A stretch of DNA of 64,000 nucleotides from Limnephilus marmoratus (Eukaryota; Arthropoda; Insecta; Trichoptera; Limnephilidae), in contig OU862933.1 of assembly GCA_917880885.1 (NCBI GenBank), positions 7,425,452 through 7,489,451 on the forward strand, in the 5' to 3' direction. Positions 45,570 to 55,857 of this stretch are shown one piece after another; positions within the stretch are counted from its first letter, which is position 1; every line of letters starts with the position of its first letter. A program made the translations under genes and the position numbers. The notes under the pieces were generated by a model. The model had not been told where the DNA came from, ran no database searches, and saw only the letters and a list, made by a program, of their open reading frames with translations.

Positions 45570-46062
45570 TTACCAGATTTTCTTCACATTACCACATAGG
45601 AGGCAAAGAAGAAAAAAATCCTCAGGGACCTATGTCGTCTTTGGGGGGTGCGGTATGGAAGGTTGTTTTTAGGAAAAGGAAGTAGAGGAAGTTCTAGGAG
45701 GGAAAAGGGGTACGTAGGTAGAATCCGGGGTCAATATTTCCAGGAGTGACGGACGTATGAATCCATCCCTCCTATTGCGGTATACGGCGATGGGTCGAGA
45801 GATTCCGGCTGGAGAGGTCAAAAGTTTTCCCTCAACCAGTCTCTCCCGATCCGACTCGCCACCCAGTAGGTGGGTAAACTCATCCACCGCCAAGACTTGA
45901 AAAACTTCATCCATGAACCCGGGCACCCCTGCTAATTCACCAAACGTAACAAACCTCTTGGGATGAACCATGGCTGGGGTGTTGGTTATCCAATAAATGA
46001 TTTCCGAGACGGCGTCACTTATACCCTTCCCCAAAATAGAGATATCCTTCAGATTCACCAAT
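45570..46062 (-). repeat. SINE-like repeat C, near full-length, with 130-codon open frame
   Basis: The minus strand runs from the CTTGGTGAATTAGCAGGGG-type head block to TCCTCCTATGTGGTAATGTG at the 3' end. A 130-codon frame (46061 to 45669) stays open and includes GELAGVPGFMDEV, then AGISRPIAVYRNRRDGFIRP. Pieces of the same peptide recur in other copies (GDLAGVPGF at 57.7 kb, HGRPDRERMVEG at 60.2 kb) but frames drift, so coding function is doubtful. It may be a SINE or the 3' end of a LINE. Confidence 0.65.
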
Positions 46063-46069
46063 TTAGGAT

Positions 46070-46128
46070 GCCATACTTCAAATGGCGCCAGGCAGTCGGG
46101 ATGATCGTGCGGTATTCACTTAAAGTAT
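46070..46128 (+). repeat. SINE A tail fragment
   Basis: CAGTCGGGATGATCGTGCGG followed by TATTCACTTAAA matches the SINE A 3' end. Confidence 0.45.
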
Positions 46129-46359
46129 AGCGGTGAACTCAAAGATTAATGAGCATTCTACACGGTGCCTTTTTTCGTCCAGTTTCCATATGGATTCGGA
46201 ATGGGGAAAATTCTTGTTCTATTTAGATACTCATATTTTATTGTTAATTATACGTTTTACATAACAATAAAATTATGTGGAAATGTCACATGAATAATTC
46301 GTTTTAAATTTAAAAATGTATAGTAACCGATTTTCACACGTGCTTAAGGCGCCGCAACC

Positions 46360-46640
46360 GGGCGCAAAAAGAAGAAAATGGAGAGATATGAAATTACGAA
46401 TGTTAAATGCGCTAGTTTTTAAACCGACAAAATCGATGCGAAAATTGTGAAAATGTTTAATAAAACACAACTCGTTTAAAATAGAGCAAAAATCTCGGGG
46501 ACATTGTCTTAAACAGCATTTAAAGAAACACTGTGAATTTTTTCATACATATAACTTAGAAAAAAACTGAAACAAACGTGTTTATAATAATTTTTGGAGC
46601 ATACTTTGCGATTTTTTTCTATTGAGGGAATTTTATGTAA
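46360..46640 (+). repeat. Dispersed repeat I, copy 2
   Basis: Same order of blocks as 36.04-36.34 kb (GCGAAAATTGTGAAAATGTT, TAATAAAACACAACTCGTTT, GCGATTTTTTTCTAT). Confidence 0.65.
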
Positions 46641-47590
46641 TTTGCGTTTCAGCACGAAGAATGTCTAGATATTATCTTCAAGAATAACATTTATTTTTTT
46701 AAGAGCTTTAAAACTTTATGTGTTTAAGGGAGATATGTAAGAAATCGGTAGTAATTCGGGAAGCGGCCCTTACTGATTGCGAAAATGTACTACGGTTCGG
46801 CATTGTGAATTTCGCGTTTATTTTTGATGATTTGTTGACAGAAACGGCAAAGGAAAATGACATGATTTTATATTATGCTCTATAGTTATGTTCAAGATGT
46901 CGCTTTTTTGAAAATTTATTTCATCACAAACTATTATTTCTTCTCTAGGGTTAGACTAGGGCCAACTATCTATTTGAAAATAAAAAAAAATTGAGCCTCC
47001 CGTTATAGTTTCCATAATTTGGGGATCGGCAGGAAAAGCATATTTATTTTTTTGTACGGTACAAATACCTTTACATATAGAATAACACTTTTTTTACATA
47101 AAAATGGGTTACGAAACAATTATATAGCGTAATCATGCATTTAAATTAACTAATTTTACAACTAATAGCTGTTTTAAAAAAAAAATCTATGCTTCTGAAA
47201 ATAACTGCCATTTCTGCTAATTGCTTATGTAAGCTGTGTATGCGTGGTATAAAGGAGTGAGATTGTAAGGGATGTAAAGGTGTAAGAGAGTTCATAAACA
47301 TAAAAGTGAAAAATATTTTTAGTTTGTGTGACTCTATTGAACATGAAATGAAATTAATTCCAATAATGCAGAGCGGTTAATAAGGAAATTAATGATTTAA
47401 AAAAGAAAAATTACATCAGCTGCCAATCCTCTGTTGGACTACTTTATTAATTTTAGACATTTCATTAGACATTTATAGTTTATATTTTCAATACGTGTAT
47501 TTTATTTTATATTTACATGTTCATAAATTGTCACTTTGGGTCAATGTCTATAAAAAAAATTGCGTCTAGGCAAACCATTAAAACCAAACC
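46641..47590. other. No recognisable feature
   Basis: AT-rich sequence; no supported gene or repeat. Confidence 0.4.
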
Positions 47591-47591
47591 A

Positions 47592-48034
47592 TAAAGCCTC
47601 GATGACACGGGGCGAGTTTACAAGCTACTATCTGGAAATTCACTATCTGTTAATAAACTCGCTCAGTGTCATCGTGTTACTTGCTAACTAGCAGATTGTT
47701 GACAATCTACGAAAAAAGTTGAAAGGTTGTCAACTTTACTCGCTACACGATTGCTCGTGATTGGTTTATTTATGTTTTTCAAGATGGCTGCCAATTAACA
47801 GCTGATTTCGACTGTCGAACATCACAGAATTAGTTCACGCAGGCGTCGTTATTCTTGTTACTGGCTTTAGCAGCGACCTCAGTTTCCTACGCTACTAAGA
47901 TGACTGGTTTATTTATACTACTGAGCGAGTGGACAGTTTCGTGTGTCATCATGACAATCTCACTCGCCGATTTATCCGCTTTTAAACTTAGTAGATAGTA
48001 GCTTGTAAACTCGCCCTGTGTCATCGAGGCTTAA
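47592..48034. mobile_element. PIF/Harbinger-like MITE, TAA target duplication
   Basis: It begins AGCCTCGATGACACGGGGCG and ends with the inverted CTGTGTCATCGAGGCT; the TIRs continue through GAGTTTACAAGCTACTATCT, about 40 bp. TAA flanks at 47592-47594 and 48032-48034. Shorter copies of GTGTCATC/GATGACA occur inside. Non-coding, 437 bp. Confidence 0.8.
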
Positions 48035-48179
48035 CTGTAGGTACGTATTATACTTGATTTATGTTAGGCAGTTAACTAAGCCACCATTTCGTCACTATGC
48101 CAAATAAATGATCACTCTTTACCTTAATAACTTCCTTAACATATAAATCGTTTAAAATAATTGCCGCAAATGTTGATAT

Positions 48180-48345
48180 TACAATCGCCGGGACCGGGAA
48201 AGAAATTATTATGCGCGCACTTCCTTAATAATTAATGCGGAAGCCTCGGGTCGGAAGGTCAATTAATTTATGCCCATGGGTTGTTGACTGCAATTATTCT
48301 TATCAAGTTGCTTAGCGACAGGGAAATACTCGTTCAGCCAGGTGC
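48180..48345. promoter_or_regulatory. Candidate non-repetitive regulatory block
   Basis: This stretch has balanced composition and dense ATTAAT/TTAATTA words (AATAATTAATGCGG, GTCAATTAATTTATG) of the homeodomain-site type, among repeats on both sides. There is no repeat match within the window. Purely a compositional suggestion. Confidence 0.2.
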
Positions 48346-48464
48346 CAGGAATGTACGAGTAACATGGAAGCTGGTACTTGTCCCACGGGAATTAGGAATT
48401 CATTTTCACACAAACTTTTTTTTAACCCGGAGTTAATTGTAATTAACACGAACTTTCGTTAAGG

Positions 48465-48905
48465 CTATTTATAGATCTCGCTGCATTAAAAGCACACTTT
48501 AAAACTTCGGTTCAACGATTTGTGTTGTAAATATTTAATGAGAACGACTTTTATGATAATGTTAACAATATACACGATGAATATATAGACAGAGCTAACA
48601 TCAAAGATTTGATTAAAACCACATTATAAGTCTGTATTTCCAATGGAACGATTACGATTGTCTTTTGTTTTAAACGTAACATTGTCTTATTATTTGTATT
48701 TTTGTCATAAACCGATTTTGTTACAAATTGCGCCACCACTTATAAGTATACATTTCCGATGGTACGACGCTGATTGTCTTGTATTTTAAATGTGGTGTGG
48801 TTGTTACTTTTACTTCTGTCATAATCTGACTATGCCATAAACTGTGGATAGGAATGGCACACCAATTATAATAGAATTAATAAAGATGAATAAAGAAAAA
48901 AAAGA
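48465..48905 (+). pseudogene. Probable LINE 3' end with duplicated 115-bp block
   Basis: The 3' end ATAATAGAATTAATAAAGAT...AATAAAGAAAAAAAAG has a polyadenylation signal and A-rich tail. Just upstream two diverged tandem blocks (about 48624-48735 and 48738-48845) share TATAAGT.TR.ATTTCC.ATGG, GATTGTCTT.T.TTTTAAA and GTCATAA. Upstream frames vaguely resemble a polymerase C-terminus but are broken. Confidence 0.4.
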
Positions 48906-49264
48906 CTCTCCGGTCCGGCAGTAATTTAATAATCTTAGTGACAGGAAGCGTTCGATAGTAATTAAAAATTAAAAAGGTAATCCTATGAACAAAAAATAAG
49001 TTTGAAATATTACAAATGTGACATAATCACAAATGCAATTTCAGAGGTAGTTATATTTTTAGAACTACTTTTAAAGTTTTAATTACATTCTACTAAACAC
49101 ATTTCTCGAATTGTGGAAAGTTAAAATTATAAATAAAAACTTATCAGTGTATCACATAAAAAATGACTGATGAAAAACGTATGTTTTTGTGCTTGAATGC
49201 AAATATTTAAAATTAACTTAATCATATCGGAGGTATTTAATGGGTTTCTCGTGTTGAATACCTT

Positions 49265-49573
49265 TTGTACATGAGGTACACGCACAAACCTGACAAACTT
49301 TAACCAAGCGATTCCCAAGTATATTTATAATAATAATGTACTTAGAGTCACTTTGCTGTCCGATGACATTTTGTTTACAAATAAAAACCAAATTAAACTT
49401 TTATCCCACATTTCGCCACTGATCATAGTGCCACATATTGTAACGGGTCACGTGATATGTTCTCTGTCTCGTATGGCATTGCTAGAACGTTTGTTTTTAA
49501 TTGAAAAAAATGTCAACATGTCAACATTTTTTAATCGAAGGTCTGTCCGATGAGTGCTGATACACCCTGTATA
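49265..49573. mobile_element. Mariner-like MITE, copy 2 (diverged)
   Basis: It shares AACTTTAACCAAGCGATTCC, TCACTTTGCTGTCCGATGAC and AACGGGTCACGTGATATG with 2601-2992 and ends TACACCCTGTAT. The left TIR is degraded. Confidence 0.6.
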
Positions 49574-50477
49574 ATTTTTTTTTCAGCCGTCTTTAAAGGT
49601 TACTATTTTTTAAATCTTTTTATTTTGCTTCCATCGTTGACTTCTTAATAATTTAATTATAATTACTACCTGATAATAATGTCAAAAACATACCTTATAA
49701 ATTGTCTCTAGGTTTTGTGTTGAATTGCGTGGTCAAGTGATCTCCTCCACTTATAAACTGGTCCCTTTCGTAGTGGCGCACAAAATGATCTGCAAAGGAA
49801 AAAAAGGCCTTGTTAATTATGAAAAAAAAACAATTCGCCAATGAATGAATTATTTCAAAAGATTGCCATAACCTCTGTTCCGTAATTCTTAAAGCAGTTG
49901 ATTTGCATGTTTTAAAGGAACACTCTTAAAGAAAACAAGTAAAAACGAAGTTGAAAAACTAACAATAACAACTGTGAAAACATTACAAGTTAAATTTACA
50001 TAATCTTCATCAGTTACGTTTTGCTATTTACATGGAGTAAGTTAAATGTACTAGATAGGTATGTAAAAAAATTCTGGGAAATCCTCAAATATAAATGCGT
50101 AGGATGTACGAGGTAATAATTTTTATTCTGAGTCAGTAACATAATATTTATTTTGCGATGGTAAAATCACAAAATCCAGACCAATAATCCGTGCCTTTTC
50201 CACACTACGCAGTATGCTTTTTCGTAGTAGCTTACCGCAATGCAATCAAAATATGACTGTATTTATGTGTAATTTGTTCATTACATCATTAAACAAACGA
50301 TTTCCATAATTCGATAAGTGTTTGTTAATTCGAGGAATTAAAATTGTTTACAGACGACTTCAGATGAATGGTGTTTGACTTTTGATTTTATGTCAACATC
50401 CCTGTCGAGTGACTATATTTTCCAAGACAGTGAGTATTTTTTAAGTTTTGATTTACAAGCCTCTAATATATAAGTAA
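49574..50477. other. No recognisable feature
   Basis: AT-rich flank of the LTR element; no supported gene. Confidence 0.4.
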
Positions 50478-50755
50478 TGTGGTGAACGTATGTCTTGCGG
50501 TATGAAAGAGACATGCGTGTATGAGTGAGACAGCATGAGGAACGTATAAAAGGGTGTGATTGCTGTCTACCGTCCTCTTTGCATTTACGCTTCCTACGAA
50601 GCACACCTGTACACAATCTCGGAATAAACATAAATAGTCTACCCACTATTATTATTGGCAACCTCACCCTGTACGGAGATCACCATCCCAAGAAGATCTG
50701 GATCCATACAACGGAGTCCAGGTGGTAATGTAGATAACCGGCCACGGTCATCACA
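50478..50755 (+). repeat. 5' LTR of the gypsy-type element
   Basis: It begins TGTGGTGAACG and ends GGTCATCACA. TATAAAAG at 50545-50552 and AATAAA at 50623-50628 lie at the positions of the U3 promoter and polyadenylation signal. Read by eye it is identical to the 3' LTR over 277 bp. There is no clear target duplication: ATGT is near both outer ends but overlaps the LTR terminus. Confidence 0.9.
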
Positions 50756-50775
50756 TTTGGCGCAGCCTATAAAGG
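50756..50775 (+). promoter_or_regulatory. Primer-binding site and leader start
   Basis: TT spacer, then TGGCGCAGCCTATAAAGG from 50758. TGG immediately after the LTR is the complement of a tRNA CCA end, so this is the minus-strand primer site. A similar ATCACATTTGGCAGC recurs at about 50800 in the leader. I do not assign the tRNA. Confidence 0.7.
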
Positions 50776-51148
50776 AAGAAGATTTACGCAGCAGCCAAAA
50801 TCACATTTGGCAGCAAACATCACGAGATTGAGGCTACAGTGGACAATAGGTGATCAGGCAGCATCAGGCCAGATCACATTCAGGAAGAGCAAGAGCAGCA
50901 GAAATTGGCATCCGAGGAATAGCAAGGCGCTGGATAGGTTTATTCAGTGCCGAGAACCTGGAGGAGCATACACGTAAGGCGTGGATGGAGAAGTCCGGGT
51001 CTTCAGGAGAAGATCAGAGACCAGGTGCAGACCTCACGGAAGGCGTGCCGGCGCATTAGAAGGACGACCAGGGTTCAGGAGCCAGGAGACGGTCCGCGGA
51101 AGGGCGAGATCGGAGCAGCAGCATCAAGTCAACAGAGTCGTGAGTTGA

Positions 51149-54061
51149 GTGCTGTTTGTAAAATTTTCTGCTTTTATTGATTGTATCTGTGTGAAGATGG
51201 AAGGGGGAGAACTGCCCAGGTTTTGTCATTTGAGGGACAAACTGGAGACGTTCGTGTTGCAATACGAACAGTTCATCCTCGTCAATGATGACAAGTTAAA
51301 TTCGGTAGAAAAAAAGAGAGCGGTTTTAATATCTCATTTACACACAGAGACAATAGATTTATTGATTGATTTGTGTTTTCCTAAAAAAATTACAGATATT
51401 ACGGTCGAAAATTTATTGTTATTACTAGAGAATCATGTAGGTATCAAACGAAATGTTTTCAAAGAGCGCGAAATTTTTTTTGCTACGAAACAAAAAAGTT
51501 CAGAATCGGTTAATGATTATATAGCACGGTTAAGAAATCTCGTTAGATTTTGCAAATTCGAGGACAGACTTGAATATAATTTAAAAGATGTTTTTGTCAC
51601 CGGTCTTCGAGTGGGGCGTATTAAGGAGAAATTATTTGTAGAGGCTGAAAACTTTTCATTAAAAAAGGTTATAGAATGTGCTATTGCTATGGATTCATTC
51701 GAGGTAATGAATAAGCAAATTAAAACGGAAAGTGTTGATTTAGTAAATAAATTTAAAAATACATCGAACAATTTGTCACAAAAACAAAATTCGGTAGGTA
51801 AACATTTTTTTAGAACTTCGGACAAGAATGTTACATCGTACAGAGCGAGGTCAGCGGACCGAACAAAGTGTAAACATTGCGGGAATTATCACGATTCAGT
51901 AAACTGTAAATTTAAAGACGTGTTTTGTTATAAATGCAGAGTAAAAGGGCATATTGGGAAGATATGTCGCGGTTTAAAATATAATAACATTTCTTCAGTG
52001 TTCGTAAATACGCAGGAACATAAAAACATGTTGCGGATAAACGCAGTATATTGTGAACCAATATTGTGCAAAGTTTTAGTGAATAATGTGGAACTAAACG
52101 GTTTATTGGACACAGGGGCGGCAATTTCGATTTTAACGGACGAAGATTATGTTAAACATTTCAAACATTTGATGTTAAAACCAAAGGATTTAACCTTAAT
52201 GGGTTACGCTAACTGTAAGTTAAATTTATTGGGTTGTATCTTATTAACAGTTGAATTTAACGGTTATAGGGAAATGTTAGAATTTTGCGTAGTAAAACAG
52301 GGAACAATTACGGTTCTAGGGCGTGATTTCATTAAAAAGTTTAATATTGGATTTACGGGCTTACAATCTACTTTATCCCAGGAGGGAAGTGAAAATGTTT
52401 CTCACAATATGGTTGAGAATAATACTAGTGTAATTGATAATTTAATTCGGAAATTCCCGGAGGTTTTTTCGGAGAAACTGGGTAAATTCAATAAATATAA
52501 AGTGCATTTGAAATTAAAAGAGAATGCGGAACCGAAATTCTGCAATCCGAGAAATATACCGTTTGCCTTAAAAGCAAAGGTTGAAGCGGAATTGGGCCGG
52601 TTACAATCGGAAGGTATTTTAGTTCCGGTAAACTATAGTAAGTTTGCGTCACCAATCGTTCCAATAGAAAAAAATAATGGGGAAATAAATGAACAATCAA
52701 TTTCAGCCCAGGAGGGTAGTGAAATTTTTTCTCATAGTGTTTTTGAGAAGGATAGAAGTGATTTACAATCAATTTCATCCCAGGAGGGTAGTGAAATTTT
52801 TTCTCATAGTGGTTTTGATGATGATAGAAGTGATTTACAATCAATTTCATCCCAGGAGGGTAGTGAAATTTTTTCTCATAGTGTATTTGAGAGTGGTAGA
52901 AGTAAAGTGAATAAAAAAATTCGAAAATTCCAGGAGGTTTTTTCGGAGAAAGCGGGTAGTTTTAATAAAAGTAAAGTGCAATTAGAATTAATTGGGAATG
53001 AGGAACCAGTTCACGTAGAGAATGACTTGGATACTCAAATTCTAAGTTTATTTAAAAATAACAGAGATTTACCTATAACGGAAGAAATATGGAGTAGGGT
53101 GCATATTAATTATGCGGGCCCAATTGCAAATAAATATTTTCTTGTAATTATTGACTCAACCTCAAAATGGTTAGACTGTGTAGAAGTAAAGTCTCCAAAT
53201 TCGTATAACACTTTTAAAATATTAAAGGGTTTATTTAGTTATTTCGGGAGTGTACAGACAATAGTTTCAGATAATGGAGCCGCTTTCATGTCAGCGGACT
53301 TCAAAGAGTTTTGTGAGATGAATAACATCAAACATTTAACGACTCCGGTAAATCATCCACAATCAAATGGTCTAGCAGAAAACGCGGTTCGAACGTGTAA
53401 AAATTTTTTAAAAAAAATGATGATAAGAAATAAGTTTCAGTCAGGTTATGAGGAAAAATTAGGAAATTTTTTAACTGATTACAGAAATGCACCACACTGT
53501 ACAACTGGCTTAGAACCTGCAGTTGTAATGTTTGGAAGGAAACTAAGGTCAAACTTAAACAGTTTTGTACCGAGAGGGGGGAGAGATAAGGATAATAGAA
53601 TTAAGAAAGAAACAAAAATTAAAATGTCTAAATGTCAGGAAAATCAAAAATATTATTATAAAAGAAATTATAAAGAATCGGTGGGTTTTTCGATTAATCA
53701 AAAGGTAATGGTTAGAGATTTCAGAGACCAAAACAATGATAAATGGGTACCAGGGAAAGTGTATAAACAATTAGGAAAAAAACTTTATATAATTGAGGTA
53801 AATTTAAATGGTAAAATTATGTTTTGGAAAAGGCATTTTGATCAGTTGTCTAAATTATGTGTGTCATGGGAAAAGAAACACAGCAATCCTTATGTCGCGT
53901 CTGAGACGAAGAGACTGTCGTATGATGAATACGATGTCTCCAGCTTTGGCCTGGATGACAGTCTAATGGGTTTTTCTCCTTCTCATTCCAGCCCCAGTGA
54001 TCCAGTGGCGTCAACGTCGGGAAATTGGAAGGACCGACTACGACCACGAACACACAGATGA
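51149..54061 (+). CDS. Gag-protease-(deleted RT)-integrase polyprotein
   Basis: 970 codons without interruption. ATG at 51197 (MEGGELPR) is the likelier start; an in-frame ATG at 51149 is earlier. Residues 1-240 are Gag-like. Zinc knuckles lie at C241-C244-H248-C253 and C260-C263-H268-C273. Protease follows, with catalytic LLDTGA (Asp321) and VLGRDF near 389. RT start (PEVFSEKLGKFN...SPIVPIEKN) covers 436-509, then stops short of the palm; the YxDD box and RNase H are absent. Three 24-residue repeats occupy 516-587, then a second RT start (to about 622). The integrase core begins near 645: Asn654 where Asp is expected, Asp708 and Glu744 with 35 residues between. The HHCC domain is missing. 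A C-terminal GPY-like region precedes a Ser-rich tail. Gag and protease may still work; the enzymes for reverse transcription and integration do not. Confidence 0.9.
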   Translation: MLFVKFSAFIDCICVKMEGGELPRFCHLRDKLETFVLQYEQFILVNDDKLNSVEKKRAVLISHLHTETIDLLIDLCFPKKITDITVENLLLLLENHVGIKRNVFKEREIFFATKQKSSESVNDYIARLRNLVRFCKFEDRLEYNLKDVFVTGLRVGRIKEKLFVEAENFSLKKVIECAIAMDSFEVMNKQIKTESVDLVNKFKNTSNNLSQKQNSVGKHFFRTSDKNVTSYRARSADRTKCKHCGNYHDSVNCKFKDVFCYKCRVKGHIGKICRGLKYNNISSVFVNTQEHKNMLRINAVYCEPILCKVLVNNVELNGLLDTGAAISILTDEDYVKHFKHLMLKPKDLTLMGYANCKLNLLGCILLTVEFNGYREMLEFCVVKQGTITVLGRDFIKKFNIGFTGLQSTLSQEGSENVSHNMVENNTSVIDNLIRKFPEVFSEKLGKFNKYKVHLKLKENAEPKFCNPRNIPFALKAKVEAELGRLQSEGILVPVNYSKFASPIVPIEKNNGEINEQSISAQEGSEIFSHSVFEKDRSDLQSISSQEGSEIFSHSGFDDDRSDLQSISSQEGSEIFSHSVFESGRSKVNKKIRKFQEVFSEKAGSFNKSKVQLELIGNEEPVHVENDLDTQILSLFKNNRDLPITEEIWSRVHINYAGPIANKYFLVIIDSTSKWLDCVEVKSPNSYNTFKILKGLFSYFGSVQTIVSDNGAAFMSADFKEFCEMNNIKHLTTPVNHPQSNGLAENAVRTCKNFLKKMMIRNKFQSGYEEKLGNFLTDYRNAPHCTTGLEPAVVMFGRKLRSNLNSFVPRGGRDKDNRIKKETKIKMSKCQENQKYYYKRNYKESVGFSINQKVMVRDFRDQNNDKWVPGKVYKQLGKKLYIIEVNLNGKIMFWKRHFDQLSKLCVSWEKKHSNPYVASETKRLSYDEYDVSSFGLDDSLMGFSPSHSSPSDPVASTSGNWKDRLRPRTHR
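52694..52909 (+). repeat. Three tandem 72-bp repeats inside the polyprotein ORF
   Basis: Starts at 52694, 52766 and 52838; each encodes QSIS(A/S)QEGSEIFSHS plus nine residues. A diverged fourth copy is the normal protease-RT linker at 52364 (QSTLSQEGSENVSHN). The last repeat runs into a second copy of the RT start (52910-53014), so the array arose by duplication of the linker, not from foreign DNA. Confidence 0.9.
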
Positions 54062-54193
54062 GTCAATGAAGGCAGCACTCAGCTCTCGACTCAACATGAA
54101 TTACTTACATTGTAAATATTGGAATATTTTATGTATTGTAAAAAATTATCAGTTCATGTTGTGTAACTGTCTTCGGATTTAAGTGTGGAGGGA

Positions 54194-54471
54194 TGTGGTG
54201 AACGTATGTCTTGCGGTATGAAAGAGACATGCGTGTATGAGTGAGACAGCATGAGGAACGTATAAAAGGGTGTGATTGCTGTCTACCGTCCTCTTTGCAT
54301 TTACGCTTCCTACGAAGCACACCTGTACACAATCTCGGAATAAACATAAATAGTCTACCCACTATTATTATTGGCAACCTCACCCTGTACGGAGATCACC
54401 ATCCCAAGAAGATCTGGATCCATACAACGGAGTCCAGGTGGTAATGTAGATAACCGGCCACGGTCATCACC
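54194..54471 (+). repeat. 3' LTR of the gypsy-type element
   Basis: TGTGGTGAACG ... GGTCATCAC, identical by eye to the 5' LTR; the final base differs (C here, A in the 5' LTR). It is preceded by the purine tract GTGGAGGGA. Confidence 0.9.
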
Positions 54472-54769
54472 ATGTCATTTCTCTCAATTTAAATGTCACC
54501 TGTATCTGTAGAATCAAAAGTGGTCAATCCCAAAAAAAAATTCAATTGGCGTTTTGTTAAAGAAATTGATTGAATCCCTGTCATATTTTTCAACACGCCT
54601 GTTTTCTTTAAAAACGTGATCAACCGCTAATATTTTTCTGGAAAACCAAATAAAACTTTGTTTGTTAAATCTACCACATTTTGTGTGAGACTAGCCAGTA
54701 CATATTACAAAATAATACTGTTAATTCTAAACTTGAAATTTGATAAACAAATTATATGACATATTAAAA

Positions 54770-54900
54770 TTGATTAACGCACACGTCCCGGTTAGACGAG
54801 AGGTCTGGGTTCGTGTCCCAGTTGCGACCATTGTCTTTTTTATGTTTTTCTGTGTCTTGTTACCTTTCATATTTTCGTTTAGATTATTATTGTTACCTTC
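54770..54900 (+). other. tRNA 3'-half-like fragment related to the foldback end
   Basis: GAGGTCTGGGTTCGTGTCCC with T-arm CTGGG/CCCAG, then TTGCGACCA and TTGTCTTTTTTATG. The order matches the right end of the foldback element (T-arm, ..CCA, ..TCTTTTTCTG), so it may be a relic of the same family. Confidence 0.4.
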
Positions 54901-55361
54901 TTCTTCAATTATATCTTACATTGATGGCAATAACCTTGAAAAAGTTATAAGAAGAGGGTTTTTTTTTTTAAATTAAATCTTTATTCTTTCATCTGTTTCC
55001 AACGTTTTGGTTAATCTCGTGTAATTGTGCAGCTTTTACAACCGCAGTAAAAATCTTTCGACGAATTGCTCTAGCATGTATATTCTTGATTCCGAGCTTT
55101 ATGACATCAATGATAAACTCTCATGATAATACAGAGATTTCCTTGTTACAGTATTATTCTGAATAATGAGGAACGGTTTTCATAAAACCACGTGCGGAAA
55201 ACACGGGATAGGTAGTAACTTGATTTGTTATTATTTGTGACTAATAAAACGGTTTATTTTTATTATATAATATCCTCAAAGATTACTCATTATGATGTAT
55301 AATACCTATAGATGAAGGAAAATAAATTATTTCTGTTGAAAACTTTATTTACTAATTGACG

Positions 55362-55746
55362 GCCGGCGTAGTGCAGCGGTAAGGCGCTTGACTAGCATTC
55401 CGAAGGTCGCGGGATCGAATCCCGGCGCGGCAAATAAATTTTATTTGATTAATTTGTGTATTTCACAATTTATTCATTTAAAATAATATATAGTATATTT
55501 GCGACACATTCCAGAGTGGAATATACTCTCAGTATCGCCCTGGTGTAAGAACACCATTCAGAATTGAAACGTTGGTTGAAATGGCTTCTGCCATCTGAAT
55601 AGCCAGGTACTTCCCCACCTTCCTCTTCCCTATCTCCTTCCCCTCCCCACTACCTTCAGCCTCACAACATACCGCGATTGGGGATGCCAGAGTCCCACTG
55701 GCTCCAGACGGGAGCAGTTGGGACTCTTGTGCGGTATTCATGTAAA
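55362..55746 (+). repeat. SINE A, full-length, best tRNA-like head
   Basis: Head GCCGGCGTAGTGCAGCGG with A box TAGTGCAGCGG (55369-55379) and B box GGATCGAATCC (55412-55422), CTAGCAT at the anticodon loop position, then GCGGCA. The body follows in the order of the other copies to GTGCGGTATTCATGTAAAT. Both boxes fit Pol III consensus (TRGYNNARNNG; GGWTCRANNCC). The head differs from the 38.28-kb copy, pointing to subfamilies. Confidence 0.85.
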
Positions 55747-55857
55747 TGACCGCCGGCAAAATAAATGCCATAGAACTGAACCAACTCCTTATTTCACCAG
55801 TGCTTATTCTTATTGCAAGATTTCAATTTTTCTAAGACAACTTCGATATTTATTACT

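Larger units (their letters stand above)
50478..54471 (+). mobile_element. Ty3/gypsy-type LTR retrotransposon lacking RT/RNase H
   Basis: 4.0 kb in total: two 277-278-bp LTRs, primer site, leader, one long ORF (Gag, protease, two RT-start stubs, integrase without its zinc domain) and a purine-rich tract (GTGTGGAGGGA, 54183-54193) before the 3' LTR. Full gypsy elements are usually longer by at least the 1.5-2 kb of RT-RNase H and integrase N-terminus missing here. Identical LTRs imply recent insertion, so it depended on a complete relative. No intact helper lies in the window. Confidence 0.85.

Noticed and set aside
52488..52850. 120-codon minus-strand frame with repeated peptide
   Set aside because: Antisense of the 72-bp repeats inside the polyprotein ORF.
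55362..55432. Functional tRNA gene with AGC-like anticodon
   Set aside because: Acceptor and anticodon stems do not pair well, and the sequence is the head of a SINE with a 300-bp body and tail repeated elsewhere.
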